From: Halorutilus salinus
GTDB taxonomy: Archaea > Halobacteriota > Halobacteria > Halobacteriales > Halorutilaceae
Length of the DNA stretch: 64,000 bases
Direction: 5' to 3'
Assembly (NCBI RefSeq): GCF_026242195.1
Contig: NZ_RKLV01000006.1
Location: 1-64,000, forward strand
A model generated the notes under the pieces. The model searched no databases. It saw nothing but the letters and a program-made list of their open reading frames with translations, and was not told where the DNA came from. Made by a program: the position numbers and the translations under genes. How positions within the stretch are numbered: the stretch's first letter is position 1; the number at the start of each line of letters is the position of its first letter. This document shows, in pieces, positions 55,842-64,000 of this stretch.

Positions 55842-57461
55842 ATGACAGACATGACAGACACGACCGTCGCCGTTATAGGCGGCGGCGTCGGCGGTATGAC
55901 GACGGCGCACGAACTCGCCGAACGTGGCTTCGACGTCTCGGTGTACGAGAAAAACGACGCCCTCGGCGGTAAGTCGAGGAGCATAGAGACGGAGGACGGC
56001 TATCCGGGCGAACACGGCTTCCGTTTCCTTCCGGGTTTCTACAAGCATCTGCGGGGTACGATGTCGCGTATACCCGATGGTGAAGGAACGGTACGCGACA
56101 ACCTCGTGGAGACGACAGAGATGCTACGGTGTTTCGGAGACGGCGAAAAGGTCAGGTCGCCTGAGAAGACGCCGCGCACACCGGGCGAACTGATCGACGC
56201 TCTACGTAACATGCTATGGCGCGACGCCGTTCCGTCGCGCGAACACGACTACTTCCTAAACCGTTTCCTGACACTCGCCACGTCGTGCGACGCGAGATGG
56301 CGTAACGAGTACGAGAACACCTCGTGGTGGGAGTTCACAGACGCCGACGAGATGTCGCCCGAGTACAGGAAGTACCTCGTCCGCGGCGCTACGAAGGTTC
56401 TCGTCGCCATGGATCCGGAGGAGAGTAGCGCGCGTACGATAGGCAGGATGACCGTCCAGACGGTCGCCGACATACTCGACCCGCGGAGGGATGTCGAGAT
56501 ACTGAACGCGCCGACGACAGAGGCGTGGATAGCTCCGTGGCGCGACCTTCTCGAAGGTATGGGCGTGGATATACACGTCGACTCAACCGCCGAGTCGGTC
56601 GGCTTCGACGGCGAACGCGTAACGGGCATCGTCGTCGACGGTGAGCGCGTAGAGGCGGATTACTACGTCCTCGCAACCCCCGTCGAGGTCACGCGCCGTC
56701 TCGTGACCGACCGTATGCGCGAAGCCGACGCGTCGCTCGCCTCCCTCGACCGTCTCAAGACCGACTGGATGAGCGGCGTCCAGTTCTACCTTGAGGACGA
56801 CGTACCCCTCGTCCGCGGGCACGGTATCTACTTCGACTCGCCGTGGGCGCTTACGAGCATCTCACAGCGCCAGTTCTGGGACGTCGGCTTCGACAGGTAC
56901 GACGGTATCGAAGGCATACTGTCGGTATGTATCTCCGACTGGGACTCCGAGGGCGTCGTCTACGGTAAGACGGCGAAGGACTGTACGCGCGACGAGGTCG
57001 CACGCGAGGTCTGGACACAGCTGAAACACCATCTGAACGACGAGGATACGGTTCTGGACGACGGTATGCTCGTGGGCTGGTACCTCGACGAGGCGATACA
57101 GCACGACGACGAGAAAGGGAGGAACGAGAACGAGGAGCCGCTTCTGGTCAACACCGTGGGTTCACTGCGTCACCGTCCCGACGCTTCGACGGCGATACCC
57201 AACCTGACGCTCGCCGCCGACTACGTACGTACCAACACAGACCTTGCGACGATGGAGGGCGCGAACGAGGCGGGACGGCGCGCGACTAACGCGATACTCG
57301 AACGCGAAGGCTCGTCGGCGCGCCGGTGTGAGGTCTACGAACTCGAAGATCCGCGTATCTTCGAGCCTTTCAAGAGAATGGACGCCGTCCGACACCGTCT
57401 CGGTCTGCCCCACGTCGGCGAGACGACCAAGGGCGTCTGGAAACGCGTCCTCGTAGGATAG
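55842..57461 (+). CDS. FAD-dependent desaturase/hydroxysqualene-dehydroxylase-like oxidoreductase
   Basis: A 539-residue flavoprotein. The N-terminal motif VAVIGGGVGGMTTAHELAER then VYEKNDALGGKSRS binds FAD, and GYPGEHGFRFLPGFYKHLRG is highly typical of HpnE-like and zeta-carotene/phytoene desaturase relatives. The C-terminus NLTLAADYVRTNTDLATMEG (A-D-x5-D-x2-x-MEGA) completes the FAD site. The substrate is probably an isoprenoid, given the adjacent methyltransferase and 3-beta-HSD-like gene. Confidence 0.88.
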   Translation: MTDMTDTTVAVIGGGVGGMTTAHELAERGFDVSVYEKNDALGGKSRSIETEDGYPGEHGFRFLPGFYKHLRGTMSRIPDGEGTVRDNLVETTEMLRCFGDGEKVRSPEKTPRTPGELIDALRNMLWRDAVPSREHDYFLNRFLTLATSCDARWRNEYENTSWWEFTDADEMSPEYRKYLVRGATKVLVAMDPEESSARTIGRMTVQTVADILDPRRDVEILNAPTTEAWIAPWRDLLEGMGVDIHVDSTAESVGFDGERVTGIVVDGERVEADYYVLATPVEVTRRLVTDRMREADASLASLDRLKTDWMSGVQFYLEDDVPLVRGHGIYFDSPWALTSISQRQFWDVGFDRYDGIEGILSVCISDWDSEGVVYGKTAKDCTRDEVAREVWTQLKHHLNDEDTVLDDGMLVGWYLDEAIQHDDEKGRNENEEPLLVNTVGSLRHRPDASTAIPNLTLAADYVRTNTDLATMEGANEAGRRATNAILEREGSSARRCEVYELEDPRIFEPFKRMDAVRHRLGLPHVGETTKGVWKRVLVG

Positions 57462-57986
57462 CTACAGTTCGATCGACTTTTCGAGACCGAAGTAGGTGAC
57501 GAACCTCAGGTCGTCGGCGTCGATGTAGACACGTCCGAGGTACAGTCCGTTACGTATCTTACGAACCTCGTCGCGCACGCGGCGTACCGGCGCTGTGTTC
57601 TCAGGGATGTCGTAGTCGAAGACGTAGCAGTCGCCCTCGTCGAACGTCGCGGGTACGACCTTTCCTTCGAACGGATATGCGTCGAACTCCGTCAGACCGA
57701 GGTCGAACCAGTTCGTCCCCTCTGCGAGATCGTCGGAGACGACATCGAGCTTCTTGCCGCCCCATCTCAGCCAGAACGTGTTTGCGAGGGCGACCGAAGC
57801 AGGGTTGTCGAGAAGCGGTATGTCGCCCGCGAGAACCGTACCGTCGTACTTGCCTTCGAGTTCGCCGACCGACGGCGCGGTCGCTTCACCGTATATGCCG
57901 TCGAGTTCTTCGCGCGACTTCTTTCTCAGGTCTTCCATGTCGAGGTACTGGGGGTCGTTAGCGCTCTTGACTTCGACTCGTGACAT
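57462..57986 (-). CDS. Hypothetical protein with possible ligand-binding barrel
   Basis: A 174-residue protein from MSRVEVKSANDPQYLDMEDL; ATG 58010 is an alternative. The core has LEGKYDGTVLAGDIPLLDNP, WLRWGGKKLDVVSDDLAEGT, GKVVPATFDEGDCYVFDYDI and a final GLYLGRVYIDADDLRFVTYF. Strand-rich spacing and the closing 'lYLGr-y------l-yF-L' are reminiscent of small lipid-binding barrel proteins, but I do not recognise the family. It sits between two isoprenoid/lipid-type enzymes on the opposite strand. Confidence 0.6.
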   Translation of the reverse strand: MSRVEVKSANDPQYLDMEDLRKKSREELDGIYGEATAPSVGELEGKYDGTVLAGDIPLLDNPASVALANTFWLRWGGKKLDVVSDDLAEGTNWFDLGLTEFDAYPFEGKVVPATFDEGDCYVFDYDIPENTAPVRRVRDEVRKIRNGLYLGRVYIDADDLRFVTYFGLEKSIEL

Positions 57987-58127
57987 ATTACCTTCTCGCA
58001 GTTCGGTCATAATAAGCCTGCCGGACGCCGCGCCCTCCGTTTCGAGACGCCGGAGGGGCAACTTGAGACGGCGCGCCGACGACGGAAGTCATTAGTTTAA
58101 TTATCTATAAGCAACAACGCCGGGTAA

Positions 58128-59147
58128 ATGTCCGGAAAGCGCGCTCTTGTGACAGGGGCATGTGGCTTCATAGGGAGTATGGTCTGCGAAAGACTTCTCG
58201 ATAAGGGTTACGAGGTTCGTGGGACAGACCTCGAAACCGCCGACAGGTCGGGCATAGAGGAACTCGATATCGAGTTCGTCGCCGCCGACCTGACCGAGAA
58301 GGATGAGATACGTGAGGCTGTTCGCGATGTTGACGTTATCTTCCACACGGCGGCGCTGTTCAGCTACTCGTCGCTCATCGACTGGGAGGTATTCGAGGCT
58401 GTCAACGTCAACGGAACCGAGAACCTCTGCGAAGCCGCGGTCGAGGAAGGCGTCGGCTCCTTGGTACACTGGAGCACCTGCGGCGTCTACGGACCCCCCA
58501 AGGACGACCTCGTTCCCGTGAAGGAAGACCACCCTAAGAACCCTGAGTCGAAGTACGACCTGTCGAAATGGCTACAGGAGAAGAAGGCTATGGAGTACCA
58601 CGGCGAGAACGGGTTTCAGGTCAAGGCGATACGTCCCGCTTCCGTCTACGGTCCCGGAAACACGTACGGCGCGGCGCAGGTCTTCCTCGCTATCGGAAAC
58701 GGTCTTCTACGTATCTACCCGCTTCACTGCGACTACCACTTCTCCATCGCGCACGTCGAGGACGTCGTCCGCGCCGCCGTACATCTCGACGAGAACGGCG
58801 AGGGCGGCGAGGCTTACAACGTCGTCGACAACGCAGACTACACCGCGGCGCGTCTCATAAAGGAGACGGCGGCGATGATGGGCAAACGCGTCTACGGTCT
58901 ACCCATCGACTGCAAGATGTACGAGCGCCTCGCCAACCTACGTTACTTCGTCCCGCCCATGGAGATGGCTTACGACGCACTTGACCGTGAACCGCCTTTC
59001 GAGGCGGACGCACTCCACTACCTCAAGGGCAACTACTGGATGGACAACACGAAGCTTCTCGAAACCGGGTTCGAGCTAAGCTACCCGTCGTTCCGTGACG
59101 GTATGCCCGAGACGGTCGAGTGGTACGAGGAACAGGGCATGATGTGA
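58128..59147 (+). CDS. Extended SDR, epimerase/3-beta-HSD-like
   Basis: A 339-residue NAD(P)-dependent enzyme: ALVTGACGFIGSMVCERLLD (G-x2-G-x2-G), ADLTEKDEIREAVRDVDVIF, STCGVYGPPKDDL and YDLSKWLQEKKAMEYHGENG (Y-x3-K). The order and the VNVNGTENLCEAAVEEGV block match 3-beta-hydroxysteroid dehydrogenase-like and dihydroflavonol-4-reductase-like proteins. It may act on an isoprenoid or steroid-like alcohol in line with its neighbours (inference). Confidence 0.9.
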   Translation: MSGKRALVTGACGFIGSMVCERLLDKGYEVRGTDLETADRSGIEELDIEFVAADLTEKDEIREAVRDVDVIFHTAALFSYSSLIDWEVFEAVNVNGTENLCEAAVEEGVGSLVHWSTCGVYGPPKDDLVPVKEDHPKNPESKYDLSKWLQEKKAMEYHGENGFQVKAIRPASVYGPGNTYGAAQVFLAIGNGLLRIYPLHCDYHFSIAHVEDVVRAAVHLDENGEGGEAYNVVDNADYTAARLIKETAAMMGKRVYGLPIDCKMYERLANLRYFVPPMEMAYDALDREPPFEADALHYLKGNYWMDNTKLLETGFELSYPSFRDGMPETVEWYEEQGMM

Positions 59148-59230
59148 ACGGCGGGACGGGCGACGTTTGGATGCCACAGTATGTAGTGCCTATACGGTAA
59201 CGTCCGAGATATGGGCATAGGTTTTTGTTC

Positions 59231-59345
59231 TGTGAGCCTCTACGCCGCACAGAGGGTGGAAGCCCGCCTCACGGCGGAACGAGACCGGAGGTTGACGAGG
59301 TTAGCCCTTCCACGTACCACCGAGGGCGTTATCCGCGCCCTTTTT
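59231..59345 (+). ncRNA. Candidate structured RNA ending in an intrinsic terminator
   Basis: The region holds nested helices: CCTCT (59237-59241) with AGAGG (59251-59255), an outer stem GTGGAAG (59256-59262) with CTTCCAC (59307-59313), and an inner CCGCC-TCAC-GGCGG hairpin (near 59264-59277). It ends with AGGGCG-TTATCCG-CGCCCT (59323-59341) and a T run. No reading frame spans it. A guide or regulatory RNA is possible; no known family was matched. Confidence 0.45.
59323..59345 (+). terminator. Hairpin with T run
   Basis: AGGGCG (59323-59328) pairs with CGCCCT (59336-59341) and is followed by TTTTT (59341-59345). It ends the plus-strand transcript from the SDR gene or the candidate RNA, right at the 3' end of the convergent copper ATPase gene. 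Confidence 0.6.
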
Positions 59346-61662
59346 ACTCGATAAGCGAACGTGACGAGTTGAGCGTAACGAGAAGGCTACTCGTCGCCAT
59401 CGCCACGGCGGCAAAGAGCGGGTTTATTGCACCGATAACGGCGAGAGGTACAGCGACCGAGTTGTACAGAAACGCCCAGCCGATGTTCTGACGCGTTCTG
59501 CGCCGCGCCGCGTTGGATATATCGACGACAGTTTCGAGCTTAGAAAGGTCGTCGTCGAGCACGGTGACATCGGCGGCGTCGGATGCGAGCGCCGTCCCTC
59601 CCCCCATGGCGACGCCGAGATCGGCTTCGGCAAGCGCGGGCGCGTCGTTGGTGCCGTCGCCGACCATCGCTATAACGCCTTCGTCACGGAGGCGTCGTAC
59701 GGTCTCCGCCTTCGCCTCAGGAGGTACGCCGTCGAAGACCTTGTCGACTGCGTCGTTCCGGTCGTACCGACGTGTTGTCTCGCCCTCGTCGCCGGTTAGG
59801 ACGACGACGCGTCTGCCTTGCTCCGCGACCGCCTCAACGACACCCCGCCAGCCCTCGCGTTCGCGTTCAGCCACGGTTACGACGCCGCGCGCCCTTCCTG
59901 ACCAGCCCACGACGACGGGTCGTCCGTCCGAATCCTCGATCTCACCCCGCACGCCGTCGGTCTCCCAGCCCTCGTGTTCGAAAAGCTCAGGCGAGCCTAC
60001 GAGAACCCTGTCGCCTTCCACGACGCCCTCGACTCCGTTCGTATGCTCAACGAACCCCGTGGCGTCCGCTGAGACACCGCCGTCGGCTACTGCGTCGGGT
60101 ACGTCACCCTCGTAAGCCCGCACGACAGCCTCGGCGACGGGGTGTGACGACAGACGTTCGACACCGACGGCGCGTCTCAAAACATCCTCTCGTCGGGTGG
60201 TGCCCACGGCCTCCAGACGTCCCGTCGTGAGCGTCCCCGTCTTGTCGAAGACGAACGTGTCCACGTCGCGTATACGTTCGAAGACGGTGTCGTCCGAAAC
60301 CACGATACGGCGCTCGACAGCCTCACGGACGCCCGAAGCGACTGCGAGAGGTGTTGCGAGACCGAGGGCGCACGGGCACGAGACGATCAGGACTGTCAGT
60401 GCGGTGAGAACCGACGCCTCGACGCCCGCGCCGACACCGATGCGGTAGACGAAGACGGCGACCGCGACGGTGATAACCAGAGGCACGAAGACGGTTGCGA
60501 GCCTGTCGGCGAGACGTTGGACGCCGCTCTCGGCGCTCTGCAGGTTCCAGAGAACGTTAGTGAGACGGTCGAGCGCCCCCTCGTCGCCAACGGCTTCGAC
60601 GATCAGGGCGTCGTCTGTAACGACCGAACCGCCTACGACGTAGTCGCCCTCACCGACGTTCGTAGGCTCCGCCTCGCCCGTTACGACGGAGTCATCGACC
60701 GCGGCGGCTCCTTCGACCACGGTACCGTCGACGGGGACGCGTTCGCCCGAACGTACCAGAAGACGGTCGCCCTCGTCGATCTCCTCGATACCCACAGTCG
60801 TGCCGTCCTCGCGCCGCGCCTCGTCGACACGTACCTCGGTCATCTCCGAAAGCGTGCCGAGCGCGCGTCTCTTCATACGTCTCTCGTAGTAGCCGCCGAC
60901 GGAGACGACGAGAACCACGGCGACGGAGACATCGTAGTAGAGATCGGTTCTGCCGAAGCCCAACGCCACGGTGCTGTAGACGTACGCGGAGACTGCGGCG
61001 AGTGCGACGAGGAGATCCATGTTGGGCTGTCGCGCGCGGAGGCTTACGTACGCGCCGCGGAGTATAGGCGCTCCGGTGTAGAAAAGAACGACAGACGACA
61101 TAACGAAGATGTAGCCGAAGAGGAAGTAGCCCGCCGACGAACCGATCTCGAACAGGGGTTCGTAGCCGAAGTAGGTCGGATAGAGGAAGAAGACGTACCA
61201 GACCATGACCATCATACCGAAGAAGCCACCGACGATCAGGCGTCCGATGCTCTCGTTCTTCTTCTCGCGTTTCGCCTCGTCGTCGTACCTATGGCTCGCG
61301 TCGTACCCCGCTCCCGTAACCACACCGGGGAGTTCGTCCTCGCCGACCGCGCCGTCGTCGTAGTCGAGGCGTACGGTCTCCGTCGCGTAGCTCGCCGTCG
61401 CACCCTCTACACCCTCGTGGTCGGTCGCCGTCTTCTCGACGAAGACCTCGCACGCCGTGCAGTGCATACCGTCGACATGCAGGAAAGCTGTCTCGCATCC
61501 CTCAGGAGGTTCGTCGTCGGTGTCGTCGTGCGCCTCGTCGATATCGACGTCCCCAAGCGTGGTGTAGACCTCCTTACAGCCCTGACAACAGAACGTATCG
61601 CCGTCGTCCTCGACGCGTGTCTCACGCACCGGGAGGTCGCATAGCTTACACGTCTCCGTCAT
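59344..61662 (-). CDS. Copper-transporting P1B-type ATPase (CcoI/CopA-like)
   Basis: A 772-residue ATPase. A Cys-rich N-terminus (CKLCDLPV, FCCQGCKEVY) precedes a heavy-metal domain (VDGMHCTACEVFVEKT), the order seen in FixI/CcoI-type pumps that serve oxidase assembly. Later motifs are CPC in IVSCPCALGLATPLAVASGV, the phosphorylation site DKTGTLTTG, HPVAEAV, GDGTNDAPALAEADLGVAMG. It probably supplies copper to the nearby ba3 oxidase together with the SCO protein. Convergent with the SDR gene. Confidence 0.93.
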   Translation of the reverse strand: MTETCKLCDLPVRETRVEDDGDTFCCQGCKEVYTTLGDVDIDEAHDDTDDEPPEGCETAFLHVDGMHCTACEVFVEKTATDHEGVEGATASYATETVRLDYDDGAVGEDELPGVVTGAGYDASHRYDDEAKREKKNESIGRLIVGGFFGMMVMVWYVFFLYPTYFGYEPLFEIGSSAGYFLFGYIFVMSSVVLFYTGAPILRGAYVSLRARQPNMDLLVALAAVSAYVYSTVALGFGRTDLYYDVSVAVVLVVSVGGYYERRMKRRALGTLSEMTEVRVDEARREDGTTVGIEEIDEGDRLLVRSGERVPVDGTVVEGAAAVDDSVVTGEAEPTNVGEGDYVVGGSVVTDDALIVEAVGDEGALDRLTNVLWNLQSAESGVQRLADRLATVFVPLVITVAVAVFVYRIGVGAGVEASVLTALTVLIVSCPCALGLATPLAVASGVREAVERRIVVSDDTVFERIRDVDTFVFDKTGTLTTGRLEAVGTTRREDVLRRAVGVERLSSHPVAEAVVRAYEGDVPDAVADGGVSADATGFVEHTNGVEGVVEGDRVLVGSPELFEHEGWETDGVRGEIEDSDGRPVVVGWSGRARGVVTVAEREREGWRGVVEAVAEQGRRVVVLTGDEGETTRRYDRNDAVDKVFDGVPPEAKAETVRRLRDEGVIAMVGDGTNDAPALAEADLGVAMGGGTALASDAADVTVLDDDLSKLETVVDISNAARRRTRQNIGWAFLYNSVAVPLAVIGAINPLFAAVAMATSSLLVTLNSSRSLIE

Positions 61663-61714
61663 GGCTGTTCGGTCACCCCTCGCGGTCGGACGCCGTACAG
61701 CGCACCTCTGGATG

Positions 61715-61891
61715 TCAAGCCGGTGAGACGGACTCCTGAGACGGCGACATCATCAGGTACAGAGCCACGGTTATCAGAACCACGTTGACGACCGCGACGT
61801 ACGGGAAGACCTCGGGACTCCAGACGGCGTAGCCCGTCGTCGGAACCAGCCCGAGCGCCGTCGCGAAGATAGCCTGTCTTGGTGTCACCAT
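61715..61891 (-). CDS. Small two-helix membrane protein next to the oxidase genes
   Basis: A 58-residue protein: MVTPRQAIFATALGLVPTTG, then VFPYVAVVNVVLITVALYLM and a short polar tail. It lies 52 bases before the copper ATPase start, same strand, so they may form an operon. Haloarchaeal oxidase loci often carry such small proteins; the role is unknown. Confidence 0.6.
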   Translation of the reverse strand: MVTPRQAIFATALGLVPTTGYAVWSPEVFPYVAVVNVVLITVALYLMMSPSQESVSPA

Positions 61892-62075
61892 ACGCGGAGG
61901 TACGTGTCTAACCCGTATGTAGCTTAGGATTCTCCCGTCTCGTCGCGTCAGAGGTACAGCCCGAACATTTTAGGGAACAGAGGTATACGTCTTGTCTCGC
62001 ACGCAGTAGTACGGAGAGGCGTTTCGCAAGAACGATATGGAACGAGGCGGTACTACAAACGTAGAAACAAAAACA

Positions 62076-62234
62076 ATGGCAACAGAAGACACCAAACGGG
62101 AGATAGGACACGATGAGTTCGACCCGGTAGGCACGCTTGTGTTGATAGCCGTCTACTTCGTGATACTTGTCGTCATGTGGATAGTCATGTGGCGTATAGA
62201 GTTCATAGGAAACGGACCGACGGTGATAGGATAA
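62076..62234 (+). CDS. Small single-helix oxidase-linked subunit (ba3 IIa-like)
   Basis: A 52-residue protein from MATEDTKREIGHDEFDPVGT with one helix (LVLIAVYFVILVVMWIVMW). ba3-type oxidases have a one-helix subunit IIa encoded just before subunit II, and the position and length fit. The start at 62076 is preferred over 62037. Its stop overlaps the ATG of subunit II by one base. Confidence 0.75.
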   Translation: MATEDTKREIGHDEFDPVGTLVLIAVYFVILVVMWIVMWRIEFIGNGPTVIG

Positions 62235-62758
62235 TGGATATCCATAGGTTCGAGAAAGGCTGGCTCGTTGCCTCTCTCGTCCTCATAGTCTTCTTCATAG
62301 CGACGGTGGCGTACGTCAGCGCCGTGACGGGTATCGACATGGTCGACGACTCGGGCGGCGACATAGACGTAGACAACGTAAACCAGCACGACAACTTCTC
62401 GGATCCCGGTGTCGAACACGTCGGTGAGAACGAGTACGACGCCTACGTGATCGCACAGCAGTTCATATTCCGTCCGGGTTCCGAACCGTTCGGGGCTATA
62501 CGCATACCCGCGAACTCGACGGTCAACTTCCACGTCACGAGTCAGGATGTCGTACACGGCTTTCAGATAGTCGGTACCAACGTCAACACGATGGTCGTAC
62601 CCGGACAGATATCAGAGATAACAGTCGAGTTCAACGAGGCTGACGAGTACGGTATACTCTGCAACGAGTACTGTGGAAGCGGACACGCTGACATGGGCGG
62701 AAGTATAGAGGTCGTGCCGCGTAACGAATGGAACGGAACCGACGGGGGTGACGCCTGA
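62234..62758 (+). CDS. cbaB: Cytochrome c oxidase subunit II, ba3 type
   Basis: A 174-residue protein. One N-terminal helix (LVASLVLIVFFIATVAYVSA) anchors an outer cupredoxin. CuA ligands are visible: VVHGFQIVGTNVN (His), CNEYCGSGHADM (C-x3-C-x3-H-x2-M). QQFIFRPGSEPFGAIRIPAN matches ba3/CbaB. CuA loading is probably done by the SCO1-like protein. The stop overlaps the ATG of subunit I (TGATG at 62756). Confidence 0.93.
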   Translation: MDIHRFEKGWLVASLVLIVFFIATVAYVSAVTGIDMVDDSGGDIDVDNVNQHDNFSDPGVEHVGENEYDAYVIAQQFIFRPGSEPFGAIRIPANSTVNFHVTSQDVVHGFQIVGTNVNTMVVPGQISEITVEFNEADEYGILCNEYCGSGHADMGGSIEVVPRNEWNGTDGGDA

Positions 62759-64000
62759 TGGCGTACGTCGACAGACGTCCGCTTGAGGCACGCGTGGTAC
62801 GTGTAGCCTTCGGTGCGGCTTTTCTTTTCCTCGGACTCGGAGGACTCGGCGGTCTGATACAGTCGCTACACCGCACCGGTTACTTTCAGTTCATCGGCGA
62901 GATTACGGACGGGAACTACTACACAGTCCTCACGTCACACGGCGTCTTTATGGTACTTTTCTTCACCATCTTCTTCCTCATGGGCGCGTTCACGTGGGCA
63001 CTGACGAGGAGTCTCGACCGCGACCTCAACAACCCGCGTATGACGAAGTACTGGATTACGTCGATGTGCGTGGGTGCGTTCCTGACAAGCCTCGCCATCA
63101 TAGGTGGATTCACCAATGCGATCCCGATTGAGGCGAACGTACTTTACACGATGTACGCGCCGCTTCAGGCACATCCCCTCTACTACATCGGTCTAACCCT
63201 GTTCGTGACGGGAACGTGGGTTGCGGGATACGACTGGATATCGACTTACTGGGGCTGGCGCTCCGACAACCCCGACGAACGTATACCTCTGATGGCGTTC
63301 ATGGTACTCACGACGATGTTGATGTGGTACATACTCACGGTCGGGATAGCGATCGAGGTTCTGTTCTTCCTCATACCTTGGTCGCTCGGTCTCGTAAACG
63401 AGATCAACCCGACGTTGACACGGACGCTGTTCTGGTACTTCGGACACGCTGTTGTCTACTTCTGGCTCCTCCCGGCGTACCTCCTCTGGTACGCAGTCTT
63501 ACCGAAGCTTTCGGGCGGACGCCTGTTCAGCGATCCTCTCGCACGCGTCGTCTTCATACTGTTCCTGATACTCGGAACCCCCGTCGGTATACACCACCAG
63601 TACCTCGATCCGGGTATACCTGAGGGCTTCAAGTTCGTGGCGATGACCAACACGATGTTCCTACTCCTGCCTTCGCTACTGACGGCGTTCACCGTCGTGG
63701 CGAGCATTGAACACGGCGGTCGCCAGCGCGGAGGGAAGGGATACCTCGGATGGCTACGTACACTACCGTGGAAGAACCCCGCTTTCTCCGGTATGGCGCT
63801 TGCGGGTATCATGTTTGCCGCGGGCGGCTTCTCCGGCATGATAAACGCGGGTATGAACATCAACTACCTCGTCCACAACACGATCTGGGTTCCGGGACAT
63901 TTCCACCTGACCGTCGGCACTGCGTCGGCGCTGACGTTCATGGCTGGGGCTTACTGGCTCGTCCCACAGATAACGGGTAAGAATCTGGCGGCGAAGAAGC
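62758..64000 (+). CDS. cbaA: Cytochrome c oxidase subunit I, ba3 type (cut by window end)
   Basis: An open frame of 414 codons with no stop before the window end. Twelve or so helices are expected, most already visible. The first heme ligand His is in VLTSHGVFMVLFFTIFFLM; the CuB/cross-link site is FGHAVVYFWLLP (H-x3-Y, about residue 232); IHHQYLDPG (near 280) gives two CuB His; WVPGHFHLTVGTA (near 380) carries the heme a3 and further ligands. This is the catalytic subunit of a B-type proton-pumping terminal oxidase. Confidence 0.95.
   Translation, partial: MAYVDRRPLEARVVRVAFGAAFLFLGLGGLGGLIQSLHRTGYFQFIGEITDGNYYTVLTSHGVFMVLFFTIFFLMGAFTWALTRSLDRDLNNPRMTKYWITSMCVGAFLTSLAIIGGFTNAIPIEANVLYTMYAPLQAHPLYYIGLTLFVTGTWVAGYDWISTYWGWRSDNPDERIPLMAFMVLTTMLMWYILTVGIAIEVLFFLIPWSLGLVNEINPTLTRTLFWYFGHAVVYFWLLPAYLLWYAVLPKLSGGRLFSDPLARVVFILFLILGTPVGIHHQYLDPGIPEGFKFVAMTNTMFLLLPSLLTAFTVVASIEHGGRQRGGKGYLGWLRTLPWKNPAFSGMALAGIMFAAGGFSGMINAGMNINYLVHNTIWVPGHFHLTVGTASALTFMAGAYWLVPQITGKNLAAKK

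Overview
The window is archaeal and points to the class Halobacteria. Proteins are strongly acidic, promoters are archaeal (AT-rich TATA boxes about 25 bases before short or absent leaders), and secreted proteins carry Tat plus lipobox signals. Typical haloarchaeal families are present: a bacterio-opsin-activator (HTH_10) regulator, a ba3-type oxidase with a small extra subunit, and HVO_2922-like and DUF6159-like proteins. Ile codon ATA and Arg codon AGG look common for a haloarchaeon, so a divergent lineage is possible; this is inference only.

Bases 1 to about 18,600 are an accessory island. It opens with the right-end hairpin of an IS605/IS1341-type element abutting a 5'-truncated AbiEii-like nucleotidyltransferase, followed by scraps of an integrase, an antitoxin and an HxlR regulator. 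The rest is a dense array of toxin-antitoxin (TA) modules, mostly plus strand: UPF0175/DUF3368, several VapBC, two DUF433/DUF5615 pairs, two MazF pairs, a COG1569-type PIN pair, and an AT-rich possible SocA/Panacea-like plus RelE-like pair. Many modules are in ruins: lost start codons, a lost PIN Asp, truncated PIN genes, and frameshifted antitoxin copies. Between modules a 40-70 bp element recurs about 14 times, in whole or half copies. It reads TTCGAACCGCCCAACCGCGC, then GTCCCTCCGCG, then a CTCCGC...GCGGAG hairpin. An about 810-bp winged-helix cassette is present twice, each time breaking a vapBC locus and each time ending inside this element. The layout resembles a gene-cassette array, but no canonical attC core pair or IntI is visible.

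Bases 18,890 to about 46,600 look like core chromosome. They hold an acyl-CoA dehydrogenase, thiamine salvage and synthesis (thiE-thiM), an SDR, a site-2-type protease, RidA, a UbiA prenyltransferase, a four-gene PotABCD-like ABC operon, a saccharopine-reductase-like enzyme, oligoendopeptidase F, membrane proteins, HTH regulators, thioredoxin, a Tat-exported PQQ beta-propeller lipoprotein, a SCO1-like copper protein and an NAD-dependent DNA ligase. Two separated genes (37,764 and 40,743) share a palindromic promoter motif.

Bases 46,600 to 55,000 form an acetate-use block on the minus strand: two very similar acetyl-CoA synthetases, a regulator fusing a degenerate tyrosine-recombinase fold to GAF and HTH_10 domains, a DUF4212/SSS symporter pair and a UspA protein. 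Bases 55,000 to 59,150 hold a membrane methyltransferase, a phytoene-desaturase/HpnE-like oxidoreductase, an unknown protein and a 3-beta-HSD-like reductase, which suggests isoprenoid or lipid modification. A candidate structured RNA with a terminator follows. The right end carries a CcoI-like copper ATPase and the start of a ba3-type cytochrome oxidase operon cut by the window edge; SCO1 at 43.5 kb fits the same copper and respiration theme.
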